From positions 248,001 through 312,000 of the forward strand of contig CAVZFC010000022.1 in the NCBI GenBank assembly GCA_963774445.1: a stretch of 64,000 nt of DNA, given 5' to 3'. The notes under the pieces were generated by a model that ran no database searches, was not told where the DNA came from, and saw only the letters and a list, made by a program, of their open reading frames with translations. The stretch comes from CAVUQH01 sp963774445. GTDB lineage: Bacteria > Myxococcota_A > Polyangia > Haliangiales > Haliangiaceae. Positions 19,224-29,334 of this stretch are shown here, one piece after another. Numbering within the stretch: the stretch's first letter is position 1; every line of letters starts with the position of its first letter. Position numbers and translations under genes: made by a program.

Positions 19224-21878
19224 GTGCCCGCGGCGCCGGGTCGTGCCTATGATTCGCGCTTGCACCGGGTGATGCTCGACAACGGGGTGAAGGTCCTTCT
19301 GGCGCCCAATCCCGCGGCGCCCGTGGTCGCCGTGCAGGCGTGGGTCGGCGTCGGCTCGGCCGACGAGCCGCGCAAGCGCGCCGGCATCGCCCACGTGATG
19401 GAGCACATGCTGTTCAAGGGCAGCGCCAGCTACGGCGTCGGCCAGATGGCCCGCGCCGTCGAGAGTGCGGGCGGCGAGATCAACGCCTGGACGTCGTTCG
19501 ACCAGACGGTCTTTCATGTGGTGCTGGCCAGTCGCCACTTCGACACCGCCATCGATGTGCTGGCCGACGCGCTGCAGCGGCCGACCCTGGACGCCGACGA
19601 GATGGAGCGCGAGCGCGAGGTGATCCTCGAGGAGATCCGCCAGACCACCGATGACCCGATGCGCACGGTATCGCACTCGCTGTTCGCCACCGCCTACAGC
19701 CGGCACCCATACCGTCACGCCGTGATCGGCTCGCCCGAGACCGTGATGGCGCTGCGCCGGCGCGACCTCGAGCAGTTCCTCCGCACCTGGTACGTGGCCA
19801 ACAACCTGACCCTGGTGATCTCCGGTGACGTCAACGCGGCCCGGGCGCACGAGGTGGCCGAGCAGGCGTTCGGCGAGATGCCGGTCCGCGAGCTGCCGCG
19901 TCGCCGCCGCGTCGAGCCGGTGCAGGCGGCGCCGCGGGCGGTGGTCCAGACCCGCGACGTCCACGACGCCCACGTCGCCATCGGCTTCCACGTGCCCGAG
20001 CTGACTCACGAGCACGCCGCGGCTCTGGATCTCGGTGCCATCGTCCTTGGCCAGGGCGAGTCGTCACGGCTGGCCGCGCGCGTCCGCCGCGAGCAGGAGC
20101 TGGTCACCTCGGCCCACGCCTACGCCCACACCCTGCGCGATCGCGGGCTGTTCGTGGTCAGCGCCAGCGCACGCTCGGACGAGCTGGCCGCCGCGCTCGA
20201 GCGGTTGTGCGCCGAGGTCGCGCGACTGCGCGCCGAACCGCCGTCGTCGGGCGAGCTCGACAAGGCCCGCCATGCGATCCGCGCCGACGCGATCTACCAG
20301 CGCGAGACCGCCGAGGGGGTGGCGCGCAAGCTCGGCTACTACGAGACCATGGCCGGCGCCTTCGACTTCGAGGCCGAGATCCTGCGCCGGGTCTACCGCC
20401 TGGGCCCGGGCGACGTCGCCCAGGCCATCGGCCGCTATCTCCACCCGGACAACGCGTCGCTGTCGGTGCTGTTGCCGCACGCCGGCCGGCTGCGCAGCCA
20501 GCGCGGTCGCGACGCCGCCGCCGCGCAGATGATCACGGCGCTGCGCCGCGGCTTTCGCGCACGCGCCACCGCCGCCCCGGCCGCGCGCGCCCGGTTGCCG
20601 GCGGGCGACGACCTGGTGCGCGAGGTCCTGCCCAACGGCATCCGCGTGATCGTCAAGCGCGACGCCAGCGTGCCGGTGGTCGCCTTGCGCGCGGCCTGGC
20701 AGGGTGGCGCCCGCTACGAGACCCCGCGAACCTGCGGCATCACCAGCCTGTTGGCCGGGACCATCACCAGCGGCTGCAACGGCAAGAGCGCCGAAGAGAT
20801 GATCGAGCAGGTCGACGATCTGGCCGGCACGCTGGTGGGCGTGTCGGGGCGCAACTCGTTCGGCCTGCGGTCCGAGTGGCTGGCCGCCGACTGGGAGCGC
20901 GGGTTCGACCTGATGGCCCGCTGCCTGGCCGAGCCCCGCTTCGAAGAGGCGCACGTCGAGCGCGAGCGGCGCCGCATGCTGGACGACATCGCCGCCCGCG
21001 GCGACAACGCCGGCTTCGTTGCCTTCACCAACTTCGCCCGGCGGATGTTCCGCCGCCACCCGTACCGCCTGCCAGTCAGCGGCACCGAGGCGTCGGTGTC
21101 GGCGCTCACCCGGCGGCGCGTGCTCGACTTCTACCGCCGTCGCTATCCGATCGGCGCGGTCACGCTGACCGCGGTCGGCGACATCGATCCCGATCGCCTG
21201 CTGCAGCGCGCGGCCGAGCGGCTGGGCGGCGCGTCGGCGCGCGCGGCGGGCGGCCGCGAGATTCCGTCCGAGCGGTGGGGCAGCCGCTCCGAGTCGTCAC
21301 GCCGGGTGCTGGTGCAGATGGACCGCGAGCAGGCCCACCTGGTCGTCGGCTTTCCCGGGCTGACCATTCGCGATCCCGACCGCGCCGCGCTCGAGGTGCT
21401 GATGACCGTCTTGGGCGGGCAGGGCGGCCGGCTGTTTGCCGAGCTCCGCGACAAGCGCGCGCTCGCCTACCGGGTCAGCGCCTTCTCGGTCGAGGGGATC
21501 GATCCCGGCTACCTGGCGGCCTACATCGCCTGCGCGCCGGAGAAGCTCGAGGAGGCCCGGTCGGGCATCCGCCGCGAGCTGGAGCTCGTCGCCCAGCGGG
21601 GCGTCGATCAGGGCGAGATCGAGCGCGCCGTGCGCTACCTGGTGGGCGCCCACGAGATCACGTTGCAGCGGCGCGCCAGCCTGTCGGCGGCGATCTGTCT
21701 CAACGAGGCGTACGGCGTCGGTCACGACTATCACCTGCGCTACGGCGAGGAGATCGAGCGAGTCACGGCCGGCGACGTCAAGCGCGTGGCCCGCCAGCAG
21801 TTCGACTGGGACGCCGCGGTGACCTCCATCGTGACCGCGCCCGCGGTGGCGGCCATCGCGCAGGGGGCGCCCGGCTGA
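19224..21878 (+). CDS. M16-family zinc metalloprotease, two-domain
   Basis: 884 residues from GTG 19224. Two M16 halves: the first carries the inverted zinc motif HVMEH (His57, Glu60, His61) with the downstream Glu region, the second (from about residue 460) has the same fold but no HxxEH, as in heterodimeric or fused insulysin/pitrilysin-like enzymes in which one half is catalytic and the other binds substrate. No signal peptide is obvious from this start, so location is uncertain (cytosolic or periplasmic). The CPBP protease gene overlaps its stop (TGATG), indicating translational coupling. Confidence 0.92.
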   Translation: MPAAPGRAYDSRLHRVMLDNGVKVLLAPNPAAPVVAVQAWVGVGSADEPRKRAGIAHVMEHMLFKGSASYGVGQMARAVESAGGEINAWTSFDQTVFHVVLASRHFDTAIDVLADALQRPTLDADEMEREREVILEEIRQTTDDPMRTVSHSLFATAYSRHPYRHAVIGSPETVMALRRRDLEQFLRTWYVANNLTLVISGDVNAARAHEVAEQAFGEMPVRELPRRRRVEPVQAAPRAVVQTRDVHDAHVAIGFHVPELTHEHAAALDLGAIVLGQGESSRLAARVRREQELVTSAHAYAHTLRDRGLFVVSASARSDELAAALERLCAEVARLRAEPPSSGELDKARHAIRADAIYQRETAEGVARKLGYYETMAGAFDFEAEILRRVYRLGPGDVAQAIGRYLHPDNASLSVLLPHAGRLRSQRGRDAAAAQMITALRRGFRARATAAPAARARLPAGDDLVREVLPNGIRVIVKRDASVPVVALRAAWQGGARYETPRTCGITSLLAGTITSGCNGKSAEEMIEQVDDLAGTLVGVSGRNSFGLRSEWLAADWERGFDLMARCLAEPRFEEAHVERERRRMLDDIAARGDNAGFVAFTNFARRMFRRHPYRLPVSGTEASVSALTRRRVLDFYRRRYPIGAVTLTAVGDIDPDRLLQRAAERLGGASARAAGGREIPSERWGSRSESSRRVLVQMDREQAHLVVGFPGLTIRDPDRAALEVLMTVLGGQGGRLFAELRDKRALAYRVSAFSVEGIDPGYLAAYIACAPEKLEEARSGIRRELELVAQRGVDQGEIERAVRYLVGAHEITLQRRASLSAAICLNEAYGVGHDYHLRYGEEIERVTAGDVKRVARQQFDWDAAVTSIVTAPAVAAIAQGAPG

Positions 21879-22612
21879 TGGCTCGCCGGAAGGCGCCGTC
21901 GGCGCCCGGCCACTCGGCCCGCGGCTACCTCGGTCGCGGCGACCTGGCGACCAGCCTGCTCCTGATCGCGCCGCTGTTCCTGGTCTACGAAGTCGGCGTG
22001 ATGTTCTCGAGCTCGATGAACGGGGTCGACTTCGTCACCCGCGGGCTCTACGGCGCCCTCGGCTCGACCCGCCTGCACTTCCTTGCCGCGCAGGCGGTGC
22101 TGGCCGGCATCTATCTCCTGCTCCTTCTGCAGGCCCGCCGCCGCCGCCAGGTCGACGCCGAGCAGGTGATCCCGATGCTGCTCGAGTCGGCGATCTACGC
22201 CCTGACCCTGGGCACCTTCATCGTCTTCGTCATGCAGCGGCTGCTCGGCTTCTGGATCAACCTCGATCACCTCGCGCTCGGATCGACGGGCGAGGCAGTG
22301 GTCGTGGCTCTGGGCGCCGGCGTCCACGAGGAGCTGGTCTTCCGCCTCGGCCTGATGGCCGGCGGCGCCGCGCTCCTCGCCCGCACCGGCATGTCACGCC
22401 GCGCCGCGTTGCCGCTGGCGCTGGTCGGCTCGGCGTTGGCCTTCTCCGCCGCCCACCACCTGGGGCCCTACGGCGAGCCGTTCAGCCTGAGCGTCTTCAC
22501 CTACCGCGCCCTTGCCGGCACCGCGTTCGGCCTGATCTTCTACTATCGGTCGCTGTCGCACGCGGTCTACACGCACTTTCTCTACGACCTGTACGTGCTC
22601 GTCCTGCGCTAG
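21878..22612 (+). CDS. CPBP-family intramembrane metalloprotease
   Basis: 244 residues, with ATG overlapping the M16 stop. About six to seven transmembrane helices. The conserved glutamic-protease/CAAX signature is EELVFR (Glu151, Glu152, Arg156), followed by FSAAHHLGPYGEPF (motif 2 with His) and HAVYTHFLYDLY (motif 3). Such proteins cleave within or near the membrane; bacterial roles include processing of bacteriocins and signalling proteins. The translational coupling with an M16 protease suggests a shared substrate or proteolytic pathway. Confidence 0.88.
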   Translation: MARRKAPSAPGHSARGYLGRGDLATSLLLIAPLFLVYEVGVMFSSSMNGVDFVTRGLYGALGSTRLHFLAAQAVLAGIYLLLLLQARRRRQVDAEQVIPMLLESAIYALTLGTFIVFVMQRLLGFWINLDHLALGSTGEAVVVALGAGVHEELVFRLGLMAGGAALLARTGMSRRAALPLALVGSALAFSAAHHLGPYGEPFSLSVFTYRALAGTAFGLIFYYRSLSHAVYTHFLYDLYVLVLR

Positions 22613-22620
22613 CTGGCCGG

Positions 22621-23529
22621 CTACTCGAGGCCGAAGCCCTCGACGATGTCCATCGACTCGACGTAGAGGCCGATCTTGCACTTCTTGATCTTCTCGCTGT
22701 GAGCCTCGCTCTTGAGGATCTCGAAGCTGGAGATGCCCACGTTCGACAGCTGCACGGTCAGCAGCGGATGCCTCAAAGAGTGATCGTAGAAGATGATCTC
22801 TCCGCTGCGCTGCTCCTTGGTGTCCTTCTTGCCCATCACGACGTAGTTCTGGTGCCACTTCATGAAATCTTCGGCGAACGCCAGGGAGCTCTCGATGGTG
22901 AGGTCGGGGAACTGCAGCTTGGACGGCTCGATTTGCGGCTCGCGGTAGGGGCCGAAGTGGAACTTCTTGACCTCCTGCTTGACGCTGAACGAGTCGATCT
23001 TGCTGACGCCGTCGCAGTTGCAGCCCTGGATCGACAGGCGGAAGTTGGCGGGCGTCCACATCTTCTGCTTGGTACCGGCCCGGGTCGCCAGGTCGCCGCC
23101 GTCTGTGTGGATCGCCAGCCCTTCGGGCTGGATCTTGACCGTCATGTAGGCGGACTCTTTGTTGGTCGCGTCCAGCGCCGGAAACGTCGTCTCGAGGATG
23201 AGCGCCTCGGTGAACTCCTGCGCGTAGCGGATCTTGCCGTTGAAGTCGGCGTGCAGGATGGAGCCGCTCTTGCGCTGGTAGTCGCGCCGCCAGGAGGCCG
23301 AAATCCAGTCGATCATCGGCTTCGAGATCGCCATGCCCAGCTCTAGAGAGATCGGCTGGATGTCCACCGTGGAGGAGTGCTTGAACGACAGGTGGGTCGG
23401 CCCCGCCTGCTCGGACACGACCTCGGCCTTGTGGAAGCCCCCGTCGACCGACCTGACGTAGGCGGCGTCGAAGTTGGGGTCCAGATTGAACTGATACTGG
23501 CCAGCGCTGAAGGATCGGAGAGTGGTCAT
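22621..23529 (-). CDS. Orphan tail-tube-like protein (T4 gp19-like), possibly a duplicated domain
   Basis: 302 residues, preceded by GAGGA. Not confidently identified. The body has features of phage tail-tube/contractile-injection inner-tube proteins: an opening FNLDPNFDAAYVRSVDGGFHKAEVVSEQ, then SLELGMAISKPMIDWI, and long strand-rich stretches. The second half (from about residue 160, FRLSIQGCNCDGVSKIDSFSVKQEV) looks like a second copy of a similar fold, with KLQFPDLTIES and SSFEILKSEAH. No sheath, baseplate or other tail genes are adjacent, so it is either a stand-alone relic or a repurposed tube protein. Base composition resembles its neighbours. Confidence 0.45.
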   Translation of the reverse strand: MTTLRSFSAGQYQFNLDPNFDAAYVRSVDGGFHKAEVVSEQAGPTHLSFKHSSTVDIQPISLELGMAISKPMIDWISASWRRDYQRKSGSILHADFNGKIRYAQEFTEALILETTFPALDATNKESAYMTVKIQPEGLAIHTDGGDLATRAGTKQKMWTPANFRLSIQGCNCDGVSKIDSFSVKQEVKKFHFGPYREPQIEPSKLQFPDLTIESSLAFAEDFMKWHQNYVVMGKKDTKEQRSGEIIFYDHSLRHPLLTVQLSNVGISSFEILKSEAHSEKIKKCKIGLYVESMDIVEGFGLE

Positions 23530-23718
23530 GACGGCGTCCTCGGAGACCCGAGCGTAATACGCGGCGGGCGGCCGTATCCTCCCTCACCCAGCAGGGTGGG
23601 GACATGATCCCCAGGTCTGGAACCGACTGATCCCGATCACTTGGAGAGTGTTCGATATGATCTCAGAGGGTTACGAGTGGCACGGGGGTTGAAGAGGAAA
23701 CCCTGCGGGAGCCGAATC

Positions 23719-25266
23719 ATGAGCAAGACGAGAAAGATTTTCTTCACCCTTCTCGCCGCCGGGGTCTTGCTGCTCGGAACCGACATCTTGTCGAAGGTTA
23801 CCGACACACTCCCGGCAGCCCACGCGGAATCAGTCCGCACGACCAAGAAGACGCGCGTCATGGCGCGTCCCGGGGAGAGATCCCGCGTGGTGACACGCGT
23901 GCACTCCGGGACGACCCTGGCGGTGCTGTCTCGCGAGGGTCGCTGGATCAAGGTGCGAGCCAACGGCCGCACCGGTTGGATCACGCGAACCTCGGTCGAG
24001 CCGACCCGGCAGGCGCGCTCTTCGGTGCGCAAGACCCGCCGCCGCCCGTTCGTCGAGGGCCGGTCGCGGCGCCGCGGCTTCTCCGGCTCGGCCCCATCGG
24101 ACCGCGTCGGGGCCGACGCGGCCGGCGAAGAGGTCATCGATGAAGAGGTGATCGACGACGATCCGCCCAAGAAGGTCGCGTCGCGTTCCAAGCACAAGGC
24201 CAAGCGTTCGTCCAAGCGGCGCACGGCCCGGGCCGAGGACGCTGGTGACGACGACGAGTTCATCGGCGATGAGGACGCCCCAGCCGAGGACGAGCCCGCC
24301 GCGCCCGAGCAGCGCACCGTGGTCGTCTCGTCGGACGAGGCCGATTTGATGGACAAGCCCTCGAGCCGCAGCGACAGCGTCGTGGCGGTCGAGAAGGGCC
24401 AGAAGCTGACGGTCCTGGATCAGGACGGCGACTGGATGCTGGTCGAGAACCCGGACGGCGACCAGGGCTGGATTCGCTCGAGCGACGTCGCCGCCGCCAG
24501 CTACACCTACCCGCACATGCTGAAGCGCGGCAACGCCGGCCTCGGCTACTCTTCGCTGAGCAGCGCCTTTGCCTCCGACGGCACCGGCGAGCTGGCCAAC
24601 TACAAGATCTCCACCGCTGCGGCGTCGCTGTCGGTGGGCGGCGAGATCCTCTACAAGTACAGCAAGCAGTACATGCTCAGCGCTGATGCTCGCTACACCG
24701 GCACCCGCGCCAGCCCCGGCATCCGCTACGTGGACGCCATGGGCAACGCCGCCGACATCGGCTTCACCCAGCACGAGGTCAGCGTCGGCGCCAGCGCCGG
24801 CTACAACCTGCACGACAAGTACGGCGCCGTCATCTACGCCCGCGCCGGCTATTACTACAGCAAGCTGGGCATCGAGAACGTCTCGGACTTCACCAAGAAC
24901 ACCGCCTACCTGCCGTCGGAGATCCTGTCCGGCCTCACCGTGGGCGGCCGGGTTGACCTGCCGCGCGTCACGCCGAAGATCGGTGTCCTCGTCTCGGTCG
25001 ATGCGCTCTACCCGAACGGCAAGCGCGAGCAGACGGCCGGGCTCGAAGACGGCGCGGTCTCGGATGTGTTCGCCGCGTGGGCTCTGGCCCACCTGACCTA
25101 CCAGTGGAAGCCGAACCTGGCCATCGAAGTCATCTACCGCTACTCGTACGCCAAGACCGAGTGGACGGGAGCGGCGACCAACTCGATGCGTCCGACGGGC
25201 GCCACGGTTGCCGCCCGCAAGGACGTCGGCCACGCCGCAATCATCGGTCTCGGCAAGTCGTTCTGA
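23719..25266 (+). CDS. Exported protein with two bacterial SH3 domains and C-terminal beta-barrel
   Basis: About 515 residues from ATG 23719; a GCGGGAG site lies upstream. Signal peptide (KIFFTLLAAGVLLLGTDIL). SH3b domain 1 (about residues 38-90: TRVMARPGERSRVVTRVHSG, ending GRTGWITRTSVE), a long basic/acidic linker (about 90-195), SH3b domain 2 (about 200-265: MDKPSSRSDSVVAVEKGQ, ending QGWIRSSDV), then strands typical of an outer-membrane barrel, ending in GLGKSF. The SH3b domains probably bind peptidoglycan or another wall component, so it may tether outer membrane to wall. Specific function unknown. Confidence 0.75.
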   Translation: MSKTRKIFFTLLAAGVLLLGTDILSKVTDTLPAAHAESVRTTKKTRVMARPGERSRVVTRVHSGTTLAVLSREGRWIKVRANGRTGWITRTSVEPTRQARSSVRKTRRRPFVEGRSRRRGFSGSAPSDRVGADAAGEEVIDEEVIDDDPPKKVASRSKHKAKRSSKRRTARAEDAGDDDEFIGDEDAPAEDEPAAPEQRTVVVSSDEADLMDKPSSRSDSVVAVEKGQKLTVLDQDGDWMLVENPDGDQGWIRSSDVAAASYTYPHMLKRGNAGLGYSSLSSAFASDGTGELANYKISTAAASLSVGGEILYKYSKQYMLSADARYTGTRASPGIRYVDAMGNAADIGFTQHEVSVGASAGYNLHDKYGAVIYARAGYYYSKLGIENVSDFTKNTAYLPSEILSGLTVGGRVDLPRVTPKIGVLVSVDALYPNGKREQTAGLEDGAVSDVFAAWALAHLTYQWKPNLAIEVIYRYSYAKTEWTGAATNSMRPTGATVAARKDVGHAAIIGLGKSF

Positions 25267-25283
25267 ATCACCCTTGGGTCCCG

Positions 25284-25316
25284 ACGGCGCGCCCGCTCAC
25301 GCGAGGCGCGCCGTTT
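25284..25316 (+). terminator. Intrinsic terminator-like hairpin after the SH3/barrel gene
   Basis: A perfect 10-bp stem, ACGGCGCGCC (25284-25293) with GGCGCGCCGT (25305-25314), 11-base loop, ending in TTT, about 18 bases after the stop. Very stable; short T run. Good candidate for transcription termination. Confidence 0.65.
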
Positions 25317-25404
25317 CGCGTTTCGGGTCGGATAGCGGCCTACCTCTCGCTGCAATCCCGCTCCCTTGCGCGCCTCGCGCGCCAGGCTGTACCCTCGTAG
25401 GGCC

Positions 25405-25685
25405 ATGGCGGCGCCCTCAGAGGACGAGCTCGTCCAACAGTTCCGAGAGTACCTGGATCGCTTCGATGCCCTGGACGACCATCCGGCCGACTTCGGCACG
25501 TTCCGCAAGCACAACGGTCGCCTGGTCAAGAAGATGCGGTTCGACGAGTTCGAGCCGATCTACACCGAGTACACCGAGGTGGCCAAGGCGTACTTCGAGA
25601 GCATCGACCGCGGCGACACGATCAACGACATCGTGGTCAAGCTGATCCGCGACCGGGCCACGGATTTGATCAAGACCAGCCCGGT

Positions 25686-25689
<4 letters not shown>
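25405..25689 (+). CDS. Small conserved-looking acidic protein, unknown
   Basis: 94 residues from ATG 25405 (frame open from 25366). Acidic and helical (EDELVQQFREYLDRFDALDD, DEFEPIYTEYTEVAKAYFES). I do not recognise a family. Its end (25689) overlaps the converging ribbon-helix-helix gene by four bases. Codon use matches the neighbours. Confidence 0.55.
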
Positions 25690-26012
<323 letters not shown>

Positions 26013-26026
26013 TTGCAGACTCCTTT

Positions 26027-26965
<939 letters not shown>

Positions 26966-27037
26966 GCACCTATACAAATCCGCGGGTCCGGGACGGGCAA
27001 CTTTTTGTAGAATGGGACGGGGGAGGTGACGAGCGGA

Positions 27038-28177
27038 ATGGGGGCGGCGATGATCGTGAAGCGCGGCGTGAGCCACGAGCGCGACGAGGTCGGCGCGGCC
27101 TGCGAGCTGGCGGCGGCGATCGGCAACCCCCGGGCGGCGTTTGCGATCTTCTTCGCCTCCCCCGCCTACGACCCCGACCGGCTGGCGTGCGAGGTGGCCC
27201 TGGCGTTGGGTCCGGTGCCGGCCATTGGTTGCACCACCGCCGGCGAGATCGGGCCCGAGGGGTTCACCAGCGAGAGCGTCGTGGGGATGACCATCGAGGC
27301 CCCGGCGCTCCGCGTCGGTCTGGGGCTGGGCATCGAGATCTCACGAAGCGCCTTCCGCGGCGGCAGCGGCGCGGTGCGCAGCGCCGTGACTTCGCTGGGC
27401 GGACCGTCGGCGTCCCATCGCGTGGGTATGTGCCTGGTCAACGGTCGCAGCCTGCGCGAGGAGGGCTTCGTCGCCGGCCTCGCGGCGGCGGCGCCGCGGT
27501 TGCCCGTGGTCGGCGGCTCCGCGTCCGACTCGCTCGAGGAGCCCCGCGCGCGGGTCTTCTTCGAGGGCGAGGCCTGGGCCGACTGCGGGCTGGTGGCGGT
27601 GTTCGATAGCGAGGTGCCGCTGCGTGCGGTCAAGACCGAGCACATGGCGCCGACCCAGGAGCGGGTGGTGGTGACCGCGGCCGACCCCGGCGAGCGGGTG
27701 GTCCACGAGCTGAACGGCCTGCCGGCCAGCGAGGTCTACGCCCGGCTGATCGGCAGTCGCGGTCCGGTGGACAACGACCTGGCCGGGCGCAGCCCGTTCG
27801 CCATGTACGTCGGCGGCCAGCCGTATGTCCGTTCGGTGATGGCGGTCGAGGGGACCTCCCTCCGCTTTGCCTGCGCCATCGACAAGGGCGCCGTGCTTCG
27901 GCCGATGGTTCCGGGCGACATGCTGAGCGCCACTCGCGACTGGCTGGGCGAGATCGACCGCGAGATCGGCGGCATCCAGGCGATGGTGGCGTTCAACTGC
28001 CTGGGCCGGTTTTTGGAGTCCGAAGCCCTGGGCACGACCGCGCAAATCGGGGAAATTCTCGCCGGTTACCCGCTGATTGGCTTCAACACCTTCGGGGAGC
28101 AGTACAATGCTTTGCACGTGAACCACACCTTCACGGCGCTGGCCTTCGGGGGGGCCGAAGGGGGCAGCCATGGCTGA
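27038..28177 (+). CDS. FIST-domain sensor protein (FIST-N + FIST-C)
   Basis: About 379 residues from ATG 27038, with GGAGG eleven bases upstream; GTG 27026 and ATG 27050 are alternative starts. FIST-N: GAACELAAAIGNPRA-like start through VPAIGCTTAGEIGPEG. FIST-C: VGGQPYVRSVMAVEG to IGFNTFGEQYNALHVNHTF. FIST proteins are thought to sense small ligands, such as amino acids, and are commonly wired to two-component signalling. The next gene, a soluble histidine kinase, overlaps it by eight bases, so FIST is likely the input for that kinase. Confidence 0.9.
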   Translation: MGAAMIVKRGVSHERDEVGAACELAAAIGNPRAAFAIFFASPAYDPDRLACEVALALGPVPAIGCTTAGEIGPEGFTSESVVGMTIEAPALRVGLGLGIEISRSAFRGGSGAVRSAVTSLGGPSASHRVGMCLVNGRSLREEGFVAGLAAAAPRLPVVGGSASDSLEEPRARVFFEGEAWADCGLVAVFDSEVPLRAVKTEHMAPTQERVVVTAADPGERVVHELNGLPASEVYARLIGSRGPVDNDLAGRSPFAMYVGGQPYVRSVMAVEGTSLRFACAIDKGAVLRPMVPGDMLSATRDWLGEIDREIGGIQAMVAFNCLGRFLESEALGTTAQIGEILAGYPLIGFNTFGEQYNALHVNHTFTALAFGGAEGGSHG

Positions 28178-29288
28178 ACGCGCTCCTGATCGGAAGAAAC
28201 GGCCGCCGTCGCACGGCGCGCGGCGCCGTACCTTGCGCCAGGCCGAGGAGCGGATCGCCGAGCTCGAGGCCGAGCTGGTGGCGGCGCAAAAGACGGTCCG
28301 TGCTCTGCTCGACAAGGCGGAGAAGCGCGACGCGCTGTCGGAGAACGCCGCGGTGTTCGAGGCCGCGGCGCGGATGGAGCAGCTGGTCGCCAAGCGGACC
28401 ATCGAGGTCGAGGAGAAGAGCACCCTCCTGGCGCAAGCCAACTCCGCGCTGCGCGCGCTGACCAAGAACCTGGACCAGATCGTCCGCGCCCGCACGCGCG
28501 CGCTCACCGAGTCGGAGGCCCAGCTGCGCGAGAAGATGGAAGAGCTCGAGCGCCTGAACGTGATGAAGGCCGAGTTCATCTCCATCGCCGCCCACGAGCT
28601 GCGCACCCCGCTGACCAGCATCGTCGGGTACCACGACCTGTTCCTCGAGGGGCGCTTCGGCGAGCTGCCCGAGAAGATGCGCCGGCCGATGGAGTCGCTG
28701 CAGCGCAACTCCCAGCGGCTCAAACGGCTGGTCAACGAGATGCTCGACATCAGCCGGATCGAGGCGGGCAAGGTGACTCTATTCCCGGCGCCGTGCGATG
28801 TCGGCGAGGTCGCGGCCCACGTGGTCGAGGAGTTGCGGCCGCTGGCCAGCGACAAGCACCAGAGCCTGCAGCTGCAGCGCGAGCCGATCCCGATGATCGA
28901 GGCCGACTCGGACAAGCTGCACCAGGTGGTGACCAACCTGGTCTCCAACGCCATCCGCTACACCCCGGAGGGCGGCGAGATCCGCGTCGTCACCGACGAT
29001 GCGCCGCAGGACCTCTACGCCGGCAAGTGGGTGCGCCTGCGCGTGCGCGACAACGGCGTTGGTATCCCGCTGCACCTGCGGGCGCGGATCTTCGAGCCGT
29101 TCTCCGACGTCAACTCGGCCAAGCACCACACCTCGACCGGCCCCGACTCGGCCGGGCTGGGCCTGTACATCGCCCGCGGCCTGGTCGATCTACACGGTGG
29201 CATCATCACCGTCGAGTCGGAGGAGGGCGAGTACACGGAGTTCACGGTGCTCCTGCCGGGCGAGCGCGCCCCCGAGCCCGACGCGTAG
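28170..29288 (+). CDS. Soluble histidine kinase paired with FIST sensor
   Basis: 372 residues from ATG 28170, overlapping the FIST stop. No transmembrane helix; residues about 20-130 are a long charged coiled coil. The H-box AAHELRTPLTS has the phospho-acceptor at about His142, followed by NLVSNAIRYTPEGG (N box), DNGVGIP (G1) and GLGLYIARGLVDLHGG (G2). It should autophosphorylate in response to the FIST protein; no dedicated response regulator is next to it. A 24-bp direct repeat begins inside its last codons and carries two further in-frame stops (see repeat). Confidence 0.92.
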   Translation: MAERAPDRKKRPPSHGARRRTLRQAEERIAELEAELVAAQKTVRALLDKAEKRDALSENAAVFEAAARMEQLVAKRTIEVEEKSTLLAQANSALRALTKNLDQIVRARTRALTESEAQLREKMEELERLNVMKAEFISIAAHELRTPLTSIVGYHDLFLEGRFGELPEKMRRPMESLQRNSQRLKRLVNEMLDISRIEAGKVTLFPAPCDVGEVAAHVVEELRPLASDKHQSLQLQREPIPMIEADSDKLHQVVTNLVSNAIRYTPEGGEIRVVTDDAPQDLYAGKWVRLRVRDNGVGIPLHLRARIFEPFSDVNSAKHHTSTGPDSAGLGLYIARGLVDLHGGIITVESEEGEYTEFTVLLPGERAPEPDA

Positions 29289-29334
29289 CGCGCCCCCGAG
29301 CCCGACGCGTAGCGCGCCCCCGAGCCCGACGCCT
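29263..29334. repeat. Three tandem 24-bp repeats across the kinase stop codon
   Basis: Three copies of a 24-base unit (29263-29286, 29287-29310, 29311-29334), the third differing by one base (GCC for GCG). The unit is a multiple of three and each copy supplies an in-frame TAG, so the kinase stop is repeated at 29286, 29310 and 29334. The last copy also abuts the stop of the converging gene. Likely replication slippage product; function unknown. Confidence 0.85.
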
